Counted from the first letter of the stretch, positions 36,648 to 47,742 are shown. The stretch is DNA of 64,000 nt from Endotrypanum monterogeii (GCA_000333855.2 CM007346.1:295249-359248); one strand, 5' to 3'. Numbers and translations are program-made. The notes: a model not told the origin generated them from the sequence alone.

Positions 36648-39600
36648 ATGCATGCACCGCGTCGAAGCCATGCGGCGCCTCATCTAACCAATGTATCTGC
36701 TTCCCCTATCCTCCAAGTCCCGGGGGGGTCGTCTATCCCAGATAACCACTCGCTCAATCCACGCTCCTCATACCGTTTCCCTGTCGAGACAAACAGTAAT
36801 GGCCGCGGTGATGTCCATCACTCCCTGAGCTCTCTTGCACACCGCCATCCCCAGGTCGTCAGCACACCATCGTTTCAGCCAGCACCCACTTTATTGCGGC
36901 GTCAGAATTCGGCACGTGCCCTCTGGCGGCGACGGGCGCCACGCCAGATGCCGGCGGCCGCCCTCTCTCTTCTCCCAAGTATATCTTCCCGGTCATCATT
37001 GGCCCGAGAAAAGTTGTTGCGTCCAGAGCGGGAGGCAGTCCAGCCCTGCACGGTATCACCCAGCACTGATAATCAGGTAGCAGAAACTTTTCGGGAGTCT
37101 GGGAAGCCTGTGCTGAGTCAGGCAGAGTGCACCAACGACGGCGACGACGGTCACTACGACGGGGAGTATGTCCGACTACTTTTTTCTCCTCTCGGCAAGA
37201 GTCGCACCAGTGGTTTCGTTGACACAGGCGCTGTCGCCGAGGGCAGAGACCGGGTCGAGGGCGACAGCAGCGCTGGGAATGCCGTTACTCGCGATACACA
37301 TTTTACCCACGAAGGTGCAGATGTCTGCTCGGAAACATCATCACTGCACAACCGAAGTGACTCGACGTGTAGTGGTGTCATCACCTCCTCGAGGGCCTCT
37401 GCTGCGATCGAGCGTCTTCCAGAGATTCCTGCCTCCCAGCGGGGGAAAGCGAGGTCCTCAAAGGCGATGGTTCTCACCTCTGCTCGGGCAGCGGCTGTGC
37501 AGGGGTCACCGACACCGACTCTTCCATCCTGTGGCAAAACAACTATTGCGCTGGTAGACGATGGCGCCATCCCCAAGACGGAGGCGTGGTGGTCGACTCT
37601 GGATGGGACGCTCTCTGCCACCAACACGCTTCTTGAGGATGAATCAAAGCGGCTCTACCGTGCCGCAGAGTCCTCAATTTCAGAAAACGTGAGACTCTCC
37701 CTCGCGACAGCCAGCTTGAACGAAACGCTAGGTCGAGCGGATCGTGCCGCCATTGTGTTGTCCATGCATCTCGGTGCTCACACCGGCTCGAATGCAGGAG
37801 AGGCCGTTGAGTCAGGGCTCGAAAGAACTACCGATAGCGATGTTCATGTGGATTTGTGCGGTACCGGCAGAACCACAAAAGGTGAGGAGGCCAGAACAGA
37901 TGCGATCGCCGCCCTCGCGATGCAGCTGTCGCGTGTCGCTGCGAAGTGTTCGCTAAGTGGTGGTTGTAATGGAGCGGGGAGCACGATGGTTTCCGACGTA
38001 TCGGTTCGAGGTGCCGGGCAGAGCACGCTACAGGCTTTGCGTGACACGATGCGGCTTACTGGGCCAGTCTCTAATCAGCGAGACACTCCTGCTTTACATC
38101 GCGCCCCGAGTTGGCTCGACACACCCGAGGAGGGATGTGGGTTGCTGCTATCTGCTGACCGGGCGAGTGAGCCTTCACCTGCGGAGAGCGTCCTCCTCTC
38201 AAAAGCACACAATCAGGCTACCAACGATGCTACTCACTCTCACAATACTTCGCAGGACGATCGTGTCGGTGCTCCAGAGGGAGGCATGGGCGCACCACGC
38301 ATCCGTAACGTATCCCCACGTCAGTACCCTACGCCTGATGTTTCTGCATCCGCACAGGCGGTTACTTCTCCGTCGTCCTTGTCGGGGGTTTCACTGGCGG
38401 AGCCACCCGGCAATAACACCGCTCGGCGCTCCACACCCAGGAAGATACTGGGCTCGTGCTCGGTGTCGTCTGCCAACGACAACGGGGCTCCGAAGACCTC
38501 ATCCCCCGTCGTGAAGGTTGCTACCGACGCACGCACTGGAATTGGCGAGGAAGCAGCTGGATTGCCTGTGAACAAGGAGAGCCTCACCTTCGCCGAATTG
38601 TGTGGAGTATCTCCCCCGTTTCATTCGCACACCACAGCGGCTGCGGCTGCCGATTCGCTGCTGACGTCACCGTGGAACACGGAGCCTCTGACGCTGAAGG
38701 CAATCAAAAGGCGACACGGGTCGTTGACTGCAATACATGCGTCTCAACGTCGCCGCTCACACGATAGCGATGGATGCGGGCGACTACACACCGCAGGTCA
38801 CGCCCAACACAGCGGCCGCAAGGGGGCACAGATGCAGTTGCTGTCTCCAGCTGCGTCGTCTGTATCCACCTCCCGCTTCTCCGTCGCTTCACTGACAAGC
38901 ACAATGTTTAATCGAGAGCTTGGGGAAGGTGTGGCAGCGCGTCAGAGATTTTCAAAAAATCGGTATAGACCCGCTGCACTGCGAACAGCGGTTCCCAGTG
39001 CATCTGGCGATGCCGTACCACCGTTGCAGTCAAACGATCCCCAGGGCATGACAAGCGAAGAGGCGGCGGCAGAGGCGTACTGGCAACAACAGGTGCGGCT
39101 GTACGCCAGTCATCTTGTCACACCATCCAAGCTACGTACTGACGAGTCCATAGCAGCGGAGAACGATCTACTTGACGTTGACAATCTCTTCTCAGACGTA
39201 AAGCGTGCCTCAGTCGACGACGGTAAGAGGAACGTGCACTTCGGAGAGATGCCCATTGTTGGCGCTGTTGCAGGCACAAAAGAAGGCGACAAGGTCCCCA
39301 GAGAAAAAACTGCGAGTGATGCTGTAGGCACAAAGGGCAAGGTGAGGGCGTCGAAGCTCACTGCGGTGGCTTCCACTCCCCTCAACTCACTGGATCGTGC
39401 AGTTAAAGCCAGAACCACATTTCTAACCCGATACGTTAAGGATCGATCGGCGTGGAATCGACTCCTGCAGCTAGTGCGGAAGTGGTGCGACCGCACACGG
39501 GTAATGGTACGCTTCAAAAATGGTGTCTGCCTGGAGCAGTCGGGCTCAGGGCCACTGCACCCAACAGTCGCGCGACACCTGCGACAGAGAACTTTGCAGC

Positions 39601-42600
39601 AAGGGAAGGAAGCAACTCCCCGGATAAACTCGGGTGGTACCGAAGCTGACGCCGGTAAACCGGATGCAGATGCAGGGGATGAGGACGACGGATGGAATGA
39701 ATTTGTCTACGTAGACGATCCTGCGACAGCGCACGACGCTGTGATGCAGCGCTTGGCTGAAAAAGAGCACGATGTCCTGTGGCGGAACGCTCTGCGGCGG
39801 TGCCGGGAGCGGCGACACGTCTCGTTGGCGGACGAGTGGGTGGGGGATGACGCACATGCTGCTCCGCCGGGGGCATGCGAGCGGCGCGGTGGGCGCGGTA
39901 AAGCACTAGGACAGGCAGCATCCGTGGTCCCGCTCAGCCATCAAGCAGAGGATCGTGAGGCCCCGCGGTTGTTGTCCTGGAGTAGTTGGGATGCTGACGT
40001 CAGACACTCGAGCGTCACCTCACCTCTCCGGGGGAGTCAACACGGCTCTCGATCGTCTCTGTCGCTCCCCGACGTGATGTCGGCGAGAGGATCCAAAATG
40101 TATGCCTCAGGTGACGGGGGGCTGCCAGCAGTGCTGCAGGAGCGCTCATCCATGCACGCAGACTTGTGTGCACGTCTGCAGACCTGGGGAACGAGCCTCA
40201 GTGGCGACGACGAGGCTCTGCCGGGCGAAGACCAAACAACGACAGACACTGCCGCATCTTCTCCGAAGGTCGGTCTGGGCAATGGTCGTCATGACTGCCC
40301 CGGGCGACTTACTTGGAAAGGCACCCGGGGAAGAAATGTGCCGTGCAGTACACGCGTGGCATCTATAAGCAGCCATCCGGAGGTCCTTTGCCAGAACCCA
40401 TCAACGGAGATACTTGCGGGCGAGCCCAATTGTTCGGTGGAAGGGATGCCCTCAGGACGGGCTCTCCCTGATCCTTTGGTTGGTCCGCGGCGAGTTTCAA
40501 CGGGCCAATGCTTCTCAAATTCCTTCACAAAGATCGAACGGGACCTCTTGAGCTTTGTGCTCATCTCCTCGAGCGGGGGCGGCCCTCGTGAGCACCTCGA
40601 AGTTCTTTTTCCGCTGTGCCACAGTCGCGAGAATGAGAGAGGTGCAGAGGAGCACCACCTGGATGAGGCTACCGATGCAGGGGGGCTTTCGGCCTCGAGG
40701 CTGCCACCCGCGTTGGCGGCATTGCACACAATCATGATTGAGTTGTCGGATTCACGGAGCGGCGATAGCATCGCTGCCGATCCTGCCCGATCTTCTCGAA
40801 TCGACAGCGGTGGTGCCATGGGGGCGTCTTCTCTGTTAAGCCCGCGTGTGACTGGAGAGAAGTCGCTTCTGCGAAGGACTACAGGCTTGCACGAAGATGC
40901 GGAGACTGAAGTCGGCTGCACGACTAACGACCACAATTCATCGACACAGAAAAGAAAATCACAAGCAGCGATACCAGCTAACCCTGTCTCAACTGATGCG
41001 GCAACGCCACAGAAGGTAGCGCCACCGTGGGGGGCGCTGATCACTTCACTACTCGGCGGCTACAATTCCTTGGACTTGATATTTCTCCGCCAACTACACC
41101 TACTCTTGTTACAGTACGAGTCGCTCCAGCGTAAGCGCGCTCAGGTGACTTCATCCGAGGTACGGGGGAGTCTCGTTGCACAAGGTGAGCTAGCGTCGGT
41201 GGCGGCGCCTCCAATCCGAGCGTCGTTTCCATTACAGGGGACGCGTCGAACGGTATGTCCTATTGCTCTTCACCTCTCCACACTGCAGGAGGCAGAGGAG
41301 GCGGCGGGCACAAATCGCAGGAGGTCTGAAAGAGGTCCTCGCATATTATCGACGGTCCTCGTGGACGCCGCGGACCTTCTTGATGCGATCGCAGCCACGC
41401 CGTTGCTTCGCTGGGTGTGCAACTTGAGCCGCCAAAGCCCCACTAGTGGATTAGCGGAGATCGTTGATGCTGTACCCGAAACATGCGCATCGCATTGGCA
41501 TAACGCCCTTGCGCAGTGTATTATGGCGGCATCTTCATTGGGCTCGTCGTCCCTGTCGGGCGAGGTGCGGCAGCGGCGTTCTCAGTGCGGCGCTGAGCCA
41601 GCTTCAGCCATAACCCCCTTTTATCATCCCCATCAGCTTGAATCTTTTTCGTGCGACACCGCCGTTGCCATGGCAAATGGGGAATGGCGACTGCGCCAGC
41701 TTCACGACGTGCTGCACCGCGCAAGTGCGCTCGCTGAGCAGAACCAATACCAGGAGAGCGGCAGCCTCACAACCGGGGTGGATGGGGCTGGTCCCCTCGG
41801 TACTGGAGGTGCTTCCGGCAGTTCGGCTGGGGCCTTTCCCTACGTGGGGGAAACCCCGTACCTCCCCGGGGATGCGGCACGCAATCGCTACCCGTTGGAC
41901 ATGCGTAACCTCTACTTGCTCTCTGCATTGGGTGTGGAAGACGTTGACGCGCGTGTTGTCCCGCAGCTGCGCAAGGCAAGGTCGCAGTATGCAGATGCTC
42001 TGCGAGCCGCAGCAGCTGCACTGATTTCAGTCAATGTGTTCGAAGGTCCCCGCGTATCTGTTCTCTCCCCACTGTGCTTGCCAAAGCCGGCGGCCTCTCT
42101 GTCACTGGCGCTCCAGCAGCGTGTGCACCTCGATCGACTTTGTGGGATCGAAAATCGTTTTTTCGCCCAGCTGTCGGCGCTTTGGAAGCTGGAGAGGACC
42201 ATTCACTCCTTTAATCAGCACGTAGCAGCGTTCAACGCCTTCACGGCTGCAGAGAAGGCTCGGTGGGGACCACTGTACTGTAGCTCGCTCAAGGTGGCGT
42301 ACTTTGTGTGTGAGGAGCTGGCTGAGAAGGGGATTGAGAATATATCTATGGAGCTTCTCTCGTTCGTGCCGATTGTGGCCGCCTTTGCTGGGTGTCACGG
42401 TGGTCATCGAGAGCTTCTCTCGAAGCTGGATACAATCATGCTCGAGCTTTGTGAGCGGGCGAAGAAGGTGCAGGTGCCGCTGGAGTCCCTGTCGTTTCAG
42501 AAGAAGCGTGCGCAGGTAATTTCAGAAGCCGTGGAGGCTTCGCAGCTTTCTTCCCGTCGTGCAGCGGCGGCTGTCTCCTGCCTCGCGACGGAGGCGGACG

Positions 42601-42689
42601 TGGTAGGCCCTCCACTGCTGGAGCTGGCAATGCCTTCGCTACGCCTGACTGATGTTTTACCCCTTTCTTCCTTCCCCTCTAGCACGTGA
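36648..42689 (+). CDS. Large Ser-rich protein of unknown function with C-terminal helical region
   Basis: The 2,013-aa product is not recognised. The first 900 residues are dominated by Ser, Thr, Ala, Pro and Arg and are probably disordered, with short ordered islands. A block at about 905-960 (RYVKDRSAWNRLLQLVRKWC) and another at about 1014-1060 (GWNEFVYVDDPATAHDAV, then LWRNALRRCRERRHV) look ordered and perhaps conserved. From about 1465 (LLGGYNSLDLIFLRQLHLLL) ordered helices appear, and residues 1745-1980 form a continuous helical domain (LALQQRVHLDRLCGIENRFF; ENISMELLSFVPIVAAFAG). No catalytic motif, zinc cluster or membrane span is seen. The architecture suggests a scaffold with many phosphorylation sites. 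The start is the first ATG after the acceptor at 36612-36613. Confidence 0.78.
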   Translation: MHAPRRSHAAPHLTNVSASPILQVPGGSSIPDNHSLNPRSSYRFPVETNSNGRGDVHHSLSSLAHRHPQVVSTPSFQPAPTLLRRQNSARALWRRRAPRQMPAAALSLLPSISSRSSLAREKLLRPEREAVQPCTVSPSTDNQVAETFRESGKPVLSQAECTNDGDDGHYDGEYVRLLFSPLGKSRTSGFVDTGAVAEGRDRVEGDSSAGNAVTRDTHFTHEGADVCSETSSLHNRSDSTCSGVITSSRASAAIERLPEIPASQRGKARSSKAMVLTSARAAAVQGSPTPTLPSCGKTTIALVDDGAIPKTEAWWSTLDGTLSATNTLLEDESKRLYRAAESSISENVRLSLATASLNETLGRADRAAIVLSMHLGAHTGSNAGEAVESGLERTTDSDVHVDLCGTGRTTKGEEARTDAIAALAMQLSRVAAKCSLSGGCNGAGSTMVSDVSVRGAGQSTLQALRDTMRLTGPVSNQRDTPALHRAPSWLDTPEEGCGLLLSADRASEPSPAESVLLSKAHNQATNDATHSHNTSQDDRVGAPEGGMGAPRIRNVSPRQYPTPDVSASAQAVTSPSSLSGVSLAEPPGNNTARRSTPRKILGSCSVSSANDNGAPKTSSPVVKVATDARTGIGEEAAGLPVNKESLTFAELCGVSPPFHSHTTAAAAADSLLTSPWNTEPLTLKAIKRRHGSLTAIHASQRRRSHDSDGCGRLHTAGHAQHSGRKGAQMQLLSPAASSVSTSRFSVASLTSTMFNRELGEGVAARQRFSKNRYRPAALRTAVPSASGDAVPPLQSNDPQGMTSEEAAAEAYWQQQVRLYASHLVTPSKLRTDESIAAENDLLDVDNLFSDVKRASVDDGKRNVHFGEMPIVGAVAGTKEGDKVPREKTASDAVGTKGKVRASKLTAVASTPLNSLDRAVKARTTFLTRYVKDRSAWNRLLQLVRKWCDRTRVMVRFKNGVCLEQSGSGPLHPTVARHLRQRTLQQGKEATPRINSGGTEADAGKPDADAGDEDDGWNEFVYVDDPATAHDAVMQRLAEKEHDVLWRNALRRCRERRHVSLADEWVGDDAHAAPPGACERRGGRGKALGQAASVVPLSHQAEDREAPRLLSWSSWDADVRHSSVTSPLRGSQHGSRSSLSLPDVMSARGSKMYASGDGGLPAVLQERSSMHADLCARLQTWGTSLSGDDEALPGEDQTTTDTAASSPKVGLGNGRHDCPGRLTWKGTRGRNVPCSTRVASISSHPEVLCQNPSTEILAGEPNCSVEGMPSGRALPDPLVGPRRVSTGQCFSNSFTKIERDLLSFVLISSSGGGPREHLEVLFPLCHSRENERGAEEHHLDEATDAGGLSASRLPPALAALHTIMIELSDSRSGDSIAADPARSSRIDSGGAMGASSLLSPRVTGEKSLLRRTTGLHEDAETEVGCTTNDHNSSTQKRKSQAAIPANPVSTDAATPQKVAPPWGALITSLLGGYNSLDLIFLRQLHLLLLQYESLQRKRAQVTSSEVRGSLVAQGELASVAAPPIRASFPLQGTRRTVCPIALHLSTLQEAEEAAGTNRRRSERGPRILSTVLVDAADLLDAIAATPLLRWVCNLSRQSPTSGLAEIVDAVPETCASHWHNALAQCIMAASSLGSSSLSGEVRQRRSQCGAEPASAITPFYHPHQLESFSCDTAVAMANGEWRLRQLHDVLHRASALAEQNQYQESGSLTTGVDGAGPLGTGGASGSSAGAFPYVGETPYLPGDAARNRYPLDMRNLYLLSALGVEDVDARVVPQLRKARSQYADALRAAAAALISVNVFEGPRVSVLSPLCLPKPAASLSLALQQRVHLDRLCGIENRFFAQLSALWKLERTIHSFNQHVAAFNAFTAAEKARWGPLYCSSLKVAYFVCEELAEKGIENISMELLSFVPIVAAFAGCHGGHRELLSKLDTIMLELCERAKKVQVPLESLSFQKKRAQVISEAVEASQLSSRRAAAAVSCLATEADVVGPPLLELAMPSLRLTDVLPLSSFPSST

Positions 42690-43448
42690 GATCGGCGTGG
42701 GCAGCGTCGCGATGGGCTGGACGACACACACACACACACACAACATGTGCGGCGTGCCTGTTTTCCGCTAGGGTAGGGAAGGGGAGGGTGGAATCGACAT
42801 GAACAGCGGAGCAGCGTTTTCCTCTCTTTTAAAAATTCTTTTCTTTGAATGATAGGCGCAGGGTGGTGTGCATTTACAGTGGGCTCGACGCCCTCTCCCC
42901 CATCTGGGGGGCGGGGGTGGGTGGAGGCTGTTTCGTGCCGTCTGGGGTCCATTGGGGAGCTTTTTTTATTTCCGTTGAAAATGTATATTTAGCGTAACTG
43001 CATTTTTTTTTTTTTTTGCGCGTTTCGTCATCGTCGCTTGCGGAAAAAAAAAAACCTATGCATGTGACTTCTCCTAGCCACTCGGCTTCTTATCTTCCGT
43101 TTGAGTATTTTGTTCTGCTCCAAGTTGCTTCTGGGCGAGGAGATGGGAGATGTGGATCCCCTCACTTGTTACTTTCATATACATTCTCCACTTCCTTTCA
43201 TTTGATAAAATAGAACACCCGTAAACATGTTGACATTTCTCGACTTGCAGTCTCCTCGCAATGTCCCACGTGTGCCTCCCCTTCCTCCTCCTCCTCCTCC
43301 TCCTCCTCCTTCTCCCCCGATTCTCTTCCTTTGCCCTCTTCCTTTCACGACTCCGTTCACATGTGGTCAACGTCTAGTTTCTGCAGATCCCCCGAGGCAC
43401 GTCTTCCGTTGTAGTACTTCGTGAAGGTTGGCTTTGGCACAGTTATTA
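42690..43448. other. Intergenic spacer with a (CTC)n tract
   Basis: This contains a CA repeat at about 42724-42742, T runs at 43004-43017, an A run at 43045-43054, and a (CTC)n tract at 43277-43313. The CT-rich run to 43348 and AG at 43376-43377 are the likely splice signal for the gene at 43449. No ATG intervenes. Confidence 0.6.
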
Positions 43449-44867
43449 ATGCCACCTCGTCTGAGGGCGGGAGAGATGCTCGTGTGTGCCACGGCGATAA
43501 GACGGTGGTCTTCAAGTACGTCATTGCTATCTCCCGTGTTTCCATCCGTCAAGGGTCTTCTTGCAAAAAGGGAGCTCTTGATGTCCGAGAGGGCCAGTGC
43601 GCGGGCGGACAATTTGTCGCGTGTGCGGGAGCTCTTGCAGCTATGCACCGTGCAGGAGCGTAGGGGATTTCTTCCGGAGCCCCAACTTCACCAGCGCCGC
43701 AATGTGTGGCCGGCGGGAACACCGGCCAAGTCGTCGTTTCCGTCCCTCAGCTCCAACGAGCGCATCAGAAAGGCAGCTGCATGCGGTACACCTCGCTTCC
43801 CCAGCGGCTCTGCTCTTCACGCCTCCCACGAGGGCGTCTGTCCAAAGGAAGCCGCTGATGCCCTAAACACCCCCTCTGAGGATGGGGAAAAACGTCTAGA
43901 GAGCAGCTACGGTGACTCCCCATGTTGGTACGGTGCGCCACCCGGGGCGTGGATGAACATCGCATATCTGATTTCTCCACAGAGAGAGCGATGGAATAAA
44001 CTCTTCCGTGACTTGTACCACAGTCGTCATAAGCCGACGGCTCCCCTTCTGCGGTGCCCAGTCTGCGCAGCGCACAAGGGGCTGTCAGGCGGTGTGGCGT
44101 CCCCATCACGAGTGAAGTCGGTTGGCTTGTGTGGACCTCAAATCAAAAGACAGATTCCCTCTGTGTCGTCTTCATCGCCCCTGTGGATGGATCCGGCGGA
44201 GCTGCAGCGGCATCTGAGCTACATCCACGCTGACACACTCTTCACACCACAGGAACTCAAGCTGTACAACGCACAGGTCCTTCACGAGCTTCGCTACAGC
44301 TGTGGCCTCGCGTCGATTTGTGAAACGATTGGAGAAAGGGTGGGTGCCGCCGTGGCACCTGGTGGGTGGAAGACGCAGCCAGCCCGCCTCATCCTTGTAG
44401 CTGACGTAGCGAACGTGGAGCTTGGCTTTTCGGGTGAGCTTCTTGAGATGCTTCTCTCTCCGAAGCTGCTGCGTTTTTTTTCGGATTTTCCCGTTGCAGT
44501 CTGCGCCACGCATGAACTGTTTGTGCCAGTCACTTCAAAGACTCTCCACACCTTGTACCAGTTGGCTAGTCGCCACCCGGCGTCTACTCTGCACGTCTTC
44601 TTCGCGAATACGTCCCTGGAATCAGGCGATTTGTTGACCTCTTCTTACCTCAACGATGTTCTTCTCACAAGTCAAAGCCGCATCGTTCCGCCAGTGGTGC
44701 TACTCACCGGTGATCTACAGCAGCAGCGGGCTTTGACGGAGCTGCATGGAATTTCAGAGCATGGTGTGGGCAATGGTGGCCAGGTACACTGGGTCAAGCC
44801 TCTCACTGCTGCGCAGTTGGTTACAGACCTCTACACCGCCCTCGAGAGCTCGCAATGTCTGCTTTGA
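43449..44867 (+). CDS. Mitochondrial zinc-finger protein with a possible PIN/NYN-like C-terminal domain
   Basis: The 472-aa product begins with a basic segment (MPPRLRAGEMLVCATAIRRW) that looks like a mitochondrial presequence. A Cys2-His2 set is visible as CPVC at 203-206 and HLSYIH at 255-260, with a 48-residue insertion in the loop. The C-terminal part (about 310-465) has an alternating strand/helix pattern with Asp319 in LILVADVANVEL at the first strand and Asp422 in VVLLTGDLQQQRAL at a later strand. This is reminiscent of the PIN/NYN nuclease fold, where the first and a late Asp bind metal. If so it would cut or bind RNA in the mitochondrion. The fold assignment is from pattern only. The frame extends to a TTG at 43428, and the first ATG is 43449. 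Confidence 0.68.
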   Translation: MPPRLRAGEMLVCATAIRRWSSSTSLLSPVFPSVKGLLAKRELLMSERASARADNLSRVRELLQLCTVQERRGFLPEPQLHQRRNVWPAGTPAKSSFPSLSSNERIRKAAACGTPRFPSGSALHASHEGVCPKEAADALNTPSEDGEKRLESSYGDSPCWYGAPPGAWMNIAYLISPQRERWNKLFRDLYHSRHKPTAPLLRCPVCAAHKGLSGGVASPSRVKSVGLCGPQIKRQIPSVSSSSPLWMDPAELQRHLSYIHADTLFTPQELKLYNAQVLHELRYSCGLASICETIGERVGAAVAPGGWKTQPARLILVADVANVELGFSGELLEMLLSPKLLRFFSDFPVAVCATHELFVPVTSKTLHTLYQLASRHPASTLHVFFANTSLESGDLLTSSYLNDVLLTSQSRIVPPVVLLTGDLQQQRALTELHGISEHGVGNGGQVHWVKPLTAAQLVTDLYTALESSQCLL

Positions 44868-45458
44868 GGCGTAACAGGGGCTCCTGGAAACATCTGCGCA
44901 GGAGAGCTGGTGGGCAGTGCTAGGAATACGACGGGGGTCAGTGGCGCACCACCTTTCCCCCCTGCGTCGCACTGGGAGCACTATGAGGAACCCCTGCCCT
45001 GATCCGTCTCTCACTCGCTTCACAATTCGTTTCATTGGACCCTCACTTCAATTTGCATCAATGCAAAAATGATTTTTTTTTCGTTATATCTTTGACTGTG
45101 TGTGTGCGTGACTTCGCATCGACGCTGCTCTTTCCCTCGTACCGAGGGGAATGTCCCCCTCCCCCCCCCCCCCCCCACACACACGCACACATACGCACAC
45201 ACATTTCTTATGATGTGCGTCTCCTGTACTTCACCAAACTATTTTATCTGATTTTATGTATATCTTGCACTTCTCCGCTGTCTTCCCCTTTCCTTTCTAC
45301 TTCTGCTTTGTCATCATAGCGCAACGCTCACTGCCTTTCAGCTTCTTTTTTTTTTTTTTTACGTCACACGCGCTTCCGTTCCACTGCACTGAAGTACACA
45401 TTACACCTGTCCTTATATTAGTTTGACTCCCTTGATATCGCAAGCGTAATTTGTTGAC
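44868..45458. other. Intergenic spacer
   Basis: This contains T runs near 45072-45080 and 45347-45360, a C run at about 45158-45175 followed by CA repeats to 45204, and a pyrimidine tract before AG at 45393-45394, a likely splice acceptor for the gene at 45459. Confidence 0.55.
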
Positions 45459-45839
45459 ATGCTGCGCCGCACTCAAGCTTCTCTATTCCGGCGCACACCG
45501 GTGCGCCTCAGCGGGGGCGAGCTTTACCACCCACCCAAACTTGAGGACATTCCGCTGTCTTCGACAACCAAAGGTTTCTTCGGTGCCTACAATGGCGGCC
45601 TCATGGTATTCCGCTTCATTGACATTAAGTGGATGATGAACCGAGCTGTCGAGCTTGGCCGCGAGTACTATATTTCCGCCCCTACGCTGTACCTTTTTCT
45701 CTGGATGTTCTGCTGGAAGGGTTTTGTGATTATGCGCTACGGCGATGGCAAGCCGCCGCGCCGTGTAGACTGGAACACCGAGGAGACCGGCTACCTGCCG
45801 CAGGGCTTCGAGCAGACGAAGGTCACCAAGGCTATCTAG
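45459..45839 (+). CDS. Small mitochondrial inner-membrane protein, function unknown
   Basis: The 126-aa product starts with MLRRTQASLFRRTPVRLSGG, a typical mitochondrial presequence. One hydrophobic span lies at about 72-91 (SAPTLYLFLWMFCWKGFVIM), flanked by aromatic and basic residues. The C-terminal 35 residues are polar (RRVDWNTEETGYLPQGFEQT). A presequence, a single span and small size are typical of accessory subunits of kinetoplastid respiratory complexes or ATP synthase, but no specific subunit is recognised. High GC at third codon positions, matching its neighbours, supports it being a real gene. Confidence 0.75.
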   Translation: MLRRTQASLFRRTPVRLSGGELYHPPKLEDIPLSSTTKGFFGAYNGGLMVFRFIDIKWMMNRAVELGREYYISAPTLYLFLWMFCWKGFVIMRYGDGKPPRRVDWNTEETGYLPQGFEQTKVTKAI

Positions 45840-47688
45840 ACGAGCGCCCACGAGGAAACCAGAAAATTTTAGGATGACGGTCCTGATCAGCGGCTTGTCC
45901 TGCTGCTACAGCGTATGGTCGACACATACACACACAAACAGTTACATGTGTCACACATCACGAAATCTAGTCGAGCTGGGCCGTTTATTTTTATAATTGC
46001 TTCCCTCTTGCGGTTATGGTTTTTGCTGGTGTTTGAGGGTTGCATTCGCGGGGACAGGGGGCCCAGGCGCCGTCAACTGTTTGCGTCAGCGCATCTTTCT
46101 TGCACGCTGACTCATGCTTTCATAATGTGTGCGTGCGTGCGTGCGTATGGGCACTCAAGATGGCTTCCCTCCACATGTTTTTTCTTTCTGTATCTGCCCT
46201 TCTACCCCCGATCTCGTTGGTGTGCTTCAGCTGCTGGTCGACCATACGTGGGGGCCGTGAATGTGCCTTCGATTTTTTTCACCCCCTCCCTCCCCTTCTT
46301 CCTCTATCGATTTGGAGGGAGTGGTTTTTTTCCCGGACAGCGAGGTAGGAAGGTGGAGAAGGGGTGGAGTGAGCATTTCTTCACGACTTTGATGAGTTCC
46401 CTATCCTGGTACCCTTAAAAAAGGATTTTTTTTTCAGTAGTTATAGGAAGCGGTGATCACACACACACACGCGCACACACACATAAATGACACTTATGGC
46501 GCCTTACTTTCCCACGCTTTTACCCACTTCTGCACCGCACCTGTTCGTAGACACCGCCTTCTTCGACTGTATCGGATTTTTTTTTCGAGGAAGGATTTTC
46601 CACCCTCCGCAGTCGGGGTGCTTCGTCTGCTTTCTCACTTTTCCACTTCGCATCCTTTTCTGCATATGCTCTTATTGCTGTACGCTTCGTAGGCTCACTT
46701 ATACGGACACATGTCTGATCTAGCATCTCAATTGAGTACAAGCGAGTCACGAGTGACGTAGGCGCTTCCGTGTGTGTCATTGTGTGTATGTTTGCATAAA
46801 AAGCTGTGTTGTGAGGTTTTGGGAGAGTTTAGAGGTGACCGAGTATCTAACGCAGCTGCGTCGATGTACGTCGGTGAGCGAAGACGTACGAGGAGGGAGA
46901 TGGAGGCGAGAGGTAGTAGGTTCGACGTGTTCAGTAGTTCTCATTTGAGATATTTTCCTGTGTGTGTGTCTGTGTGTGTGTGTGTGTGTGTGAATCTCGT
47001 ACGTGTTCGCTTGATGATAAAGACGACCCTGAAAACAGTGTGAGGTCACTGAGCTCGCCCCCCCCCAAAAAACAAGTACACATAAAAGAGCGAGGATCAA
47101 ATTGTACGGATAACGTTTGTCATGTGCGTCGATTTGAGTGACCAACACACACGGTCCCCTCTCGGTCGAGACTCACGTCCCCCAATAAGAAATGTAGCCG
47201 TGGTGCTGATGTGCGTGCGCAGCCAGGCTCTACCGTTTTTATCAACACGGCCAAAGAATACCTCGGTGACTTATGAGCTGCTCAACGTGTGGTGTGGGAA
47301 AGGCGAAGTCGCTCAACCGCTGCTCGGTTGGCTTACTCCGCTATCAAATCTGTGCACAGATCCTGCAATGGACCATGGCCTCAACCTTCTCCCTCCCCAC
47401 ACCGTGCATCACCTCCACTTCCCCGTGTTGGGATGAGCGGTTGAGGAGGGGGGGGGTGCGTGGGTTGGTAGAGTCGAGTCTGCAGGGGTAAAGGGGTAAG
47501 CGCTCTTCCACTGTATATGTTATCTTCATATGTTCCATCCGGCAACTTCTGCTATTCACACCTCTCGCCTCTTCGTTGACACCGTCAGAACAACACAAAC
47601 CAGAGCAACACAGAGTCACACCAGGACACCCAAGTGCCCGCCCTCCTCCCCTTTCCACACGCACACACACAAAACACACACACACAAG

Positions 47689-47690
<2 letters not shown>

Positions 47691-47742
<52 letters not shown>
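47691..47742. repeat. (TA)n microsatellite left of the gap
   Basis: About 50 bases of nearly pure TA dinucleotides, with one interruption, lie 46 bases before the N gap. Confidence 0.92.

Noticed and set aside
47122..47436. 104-aa plus-strand frame in the long spacer before the TEP1-like gene
   Set aside because: ATG present, but no domain, no convincing splice signal and no sign of conservation.
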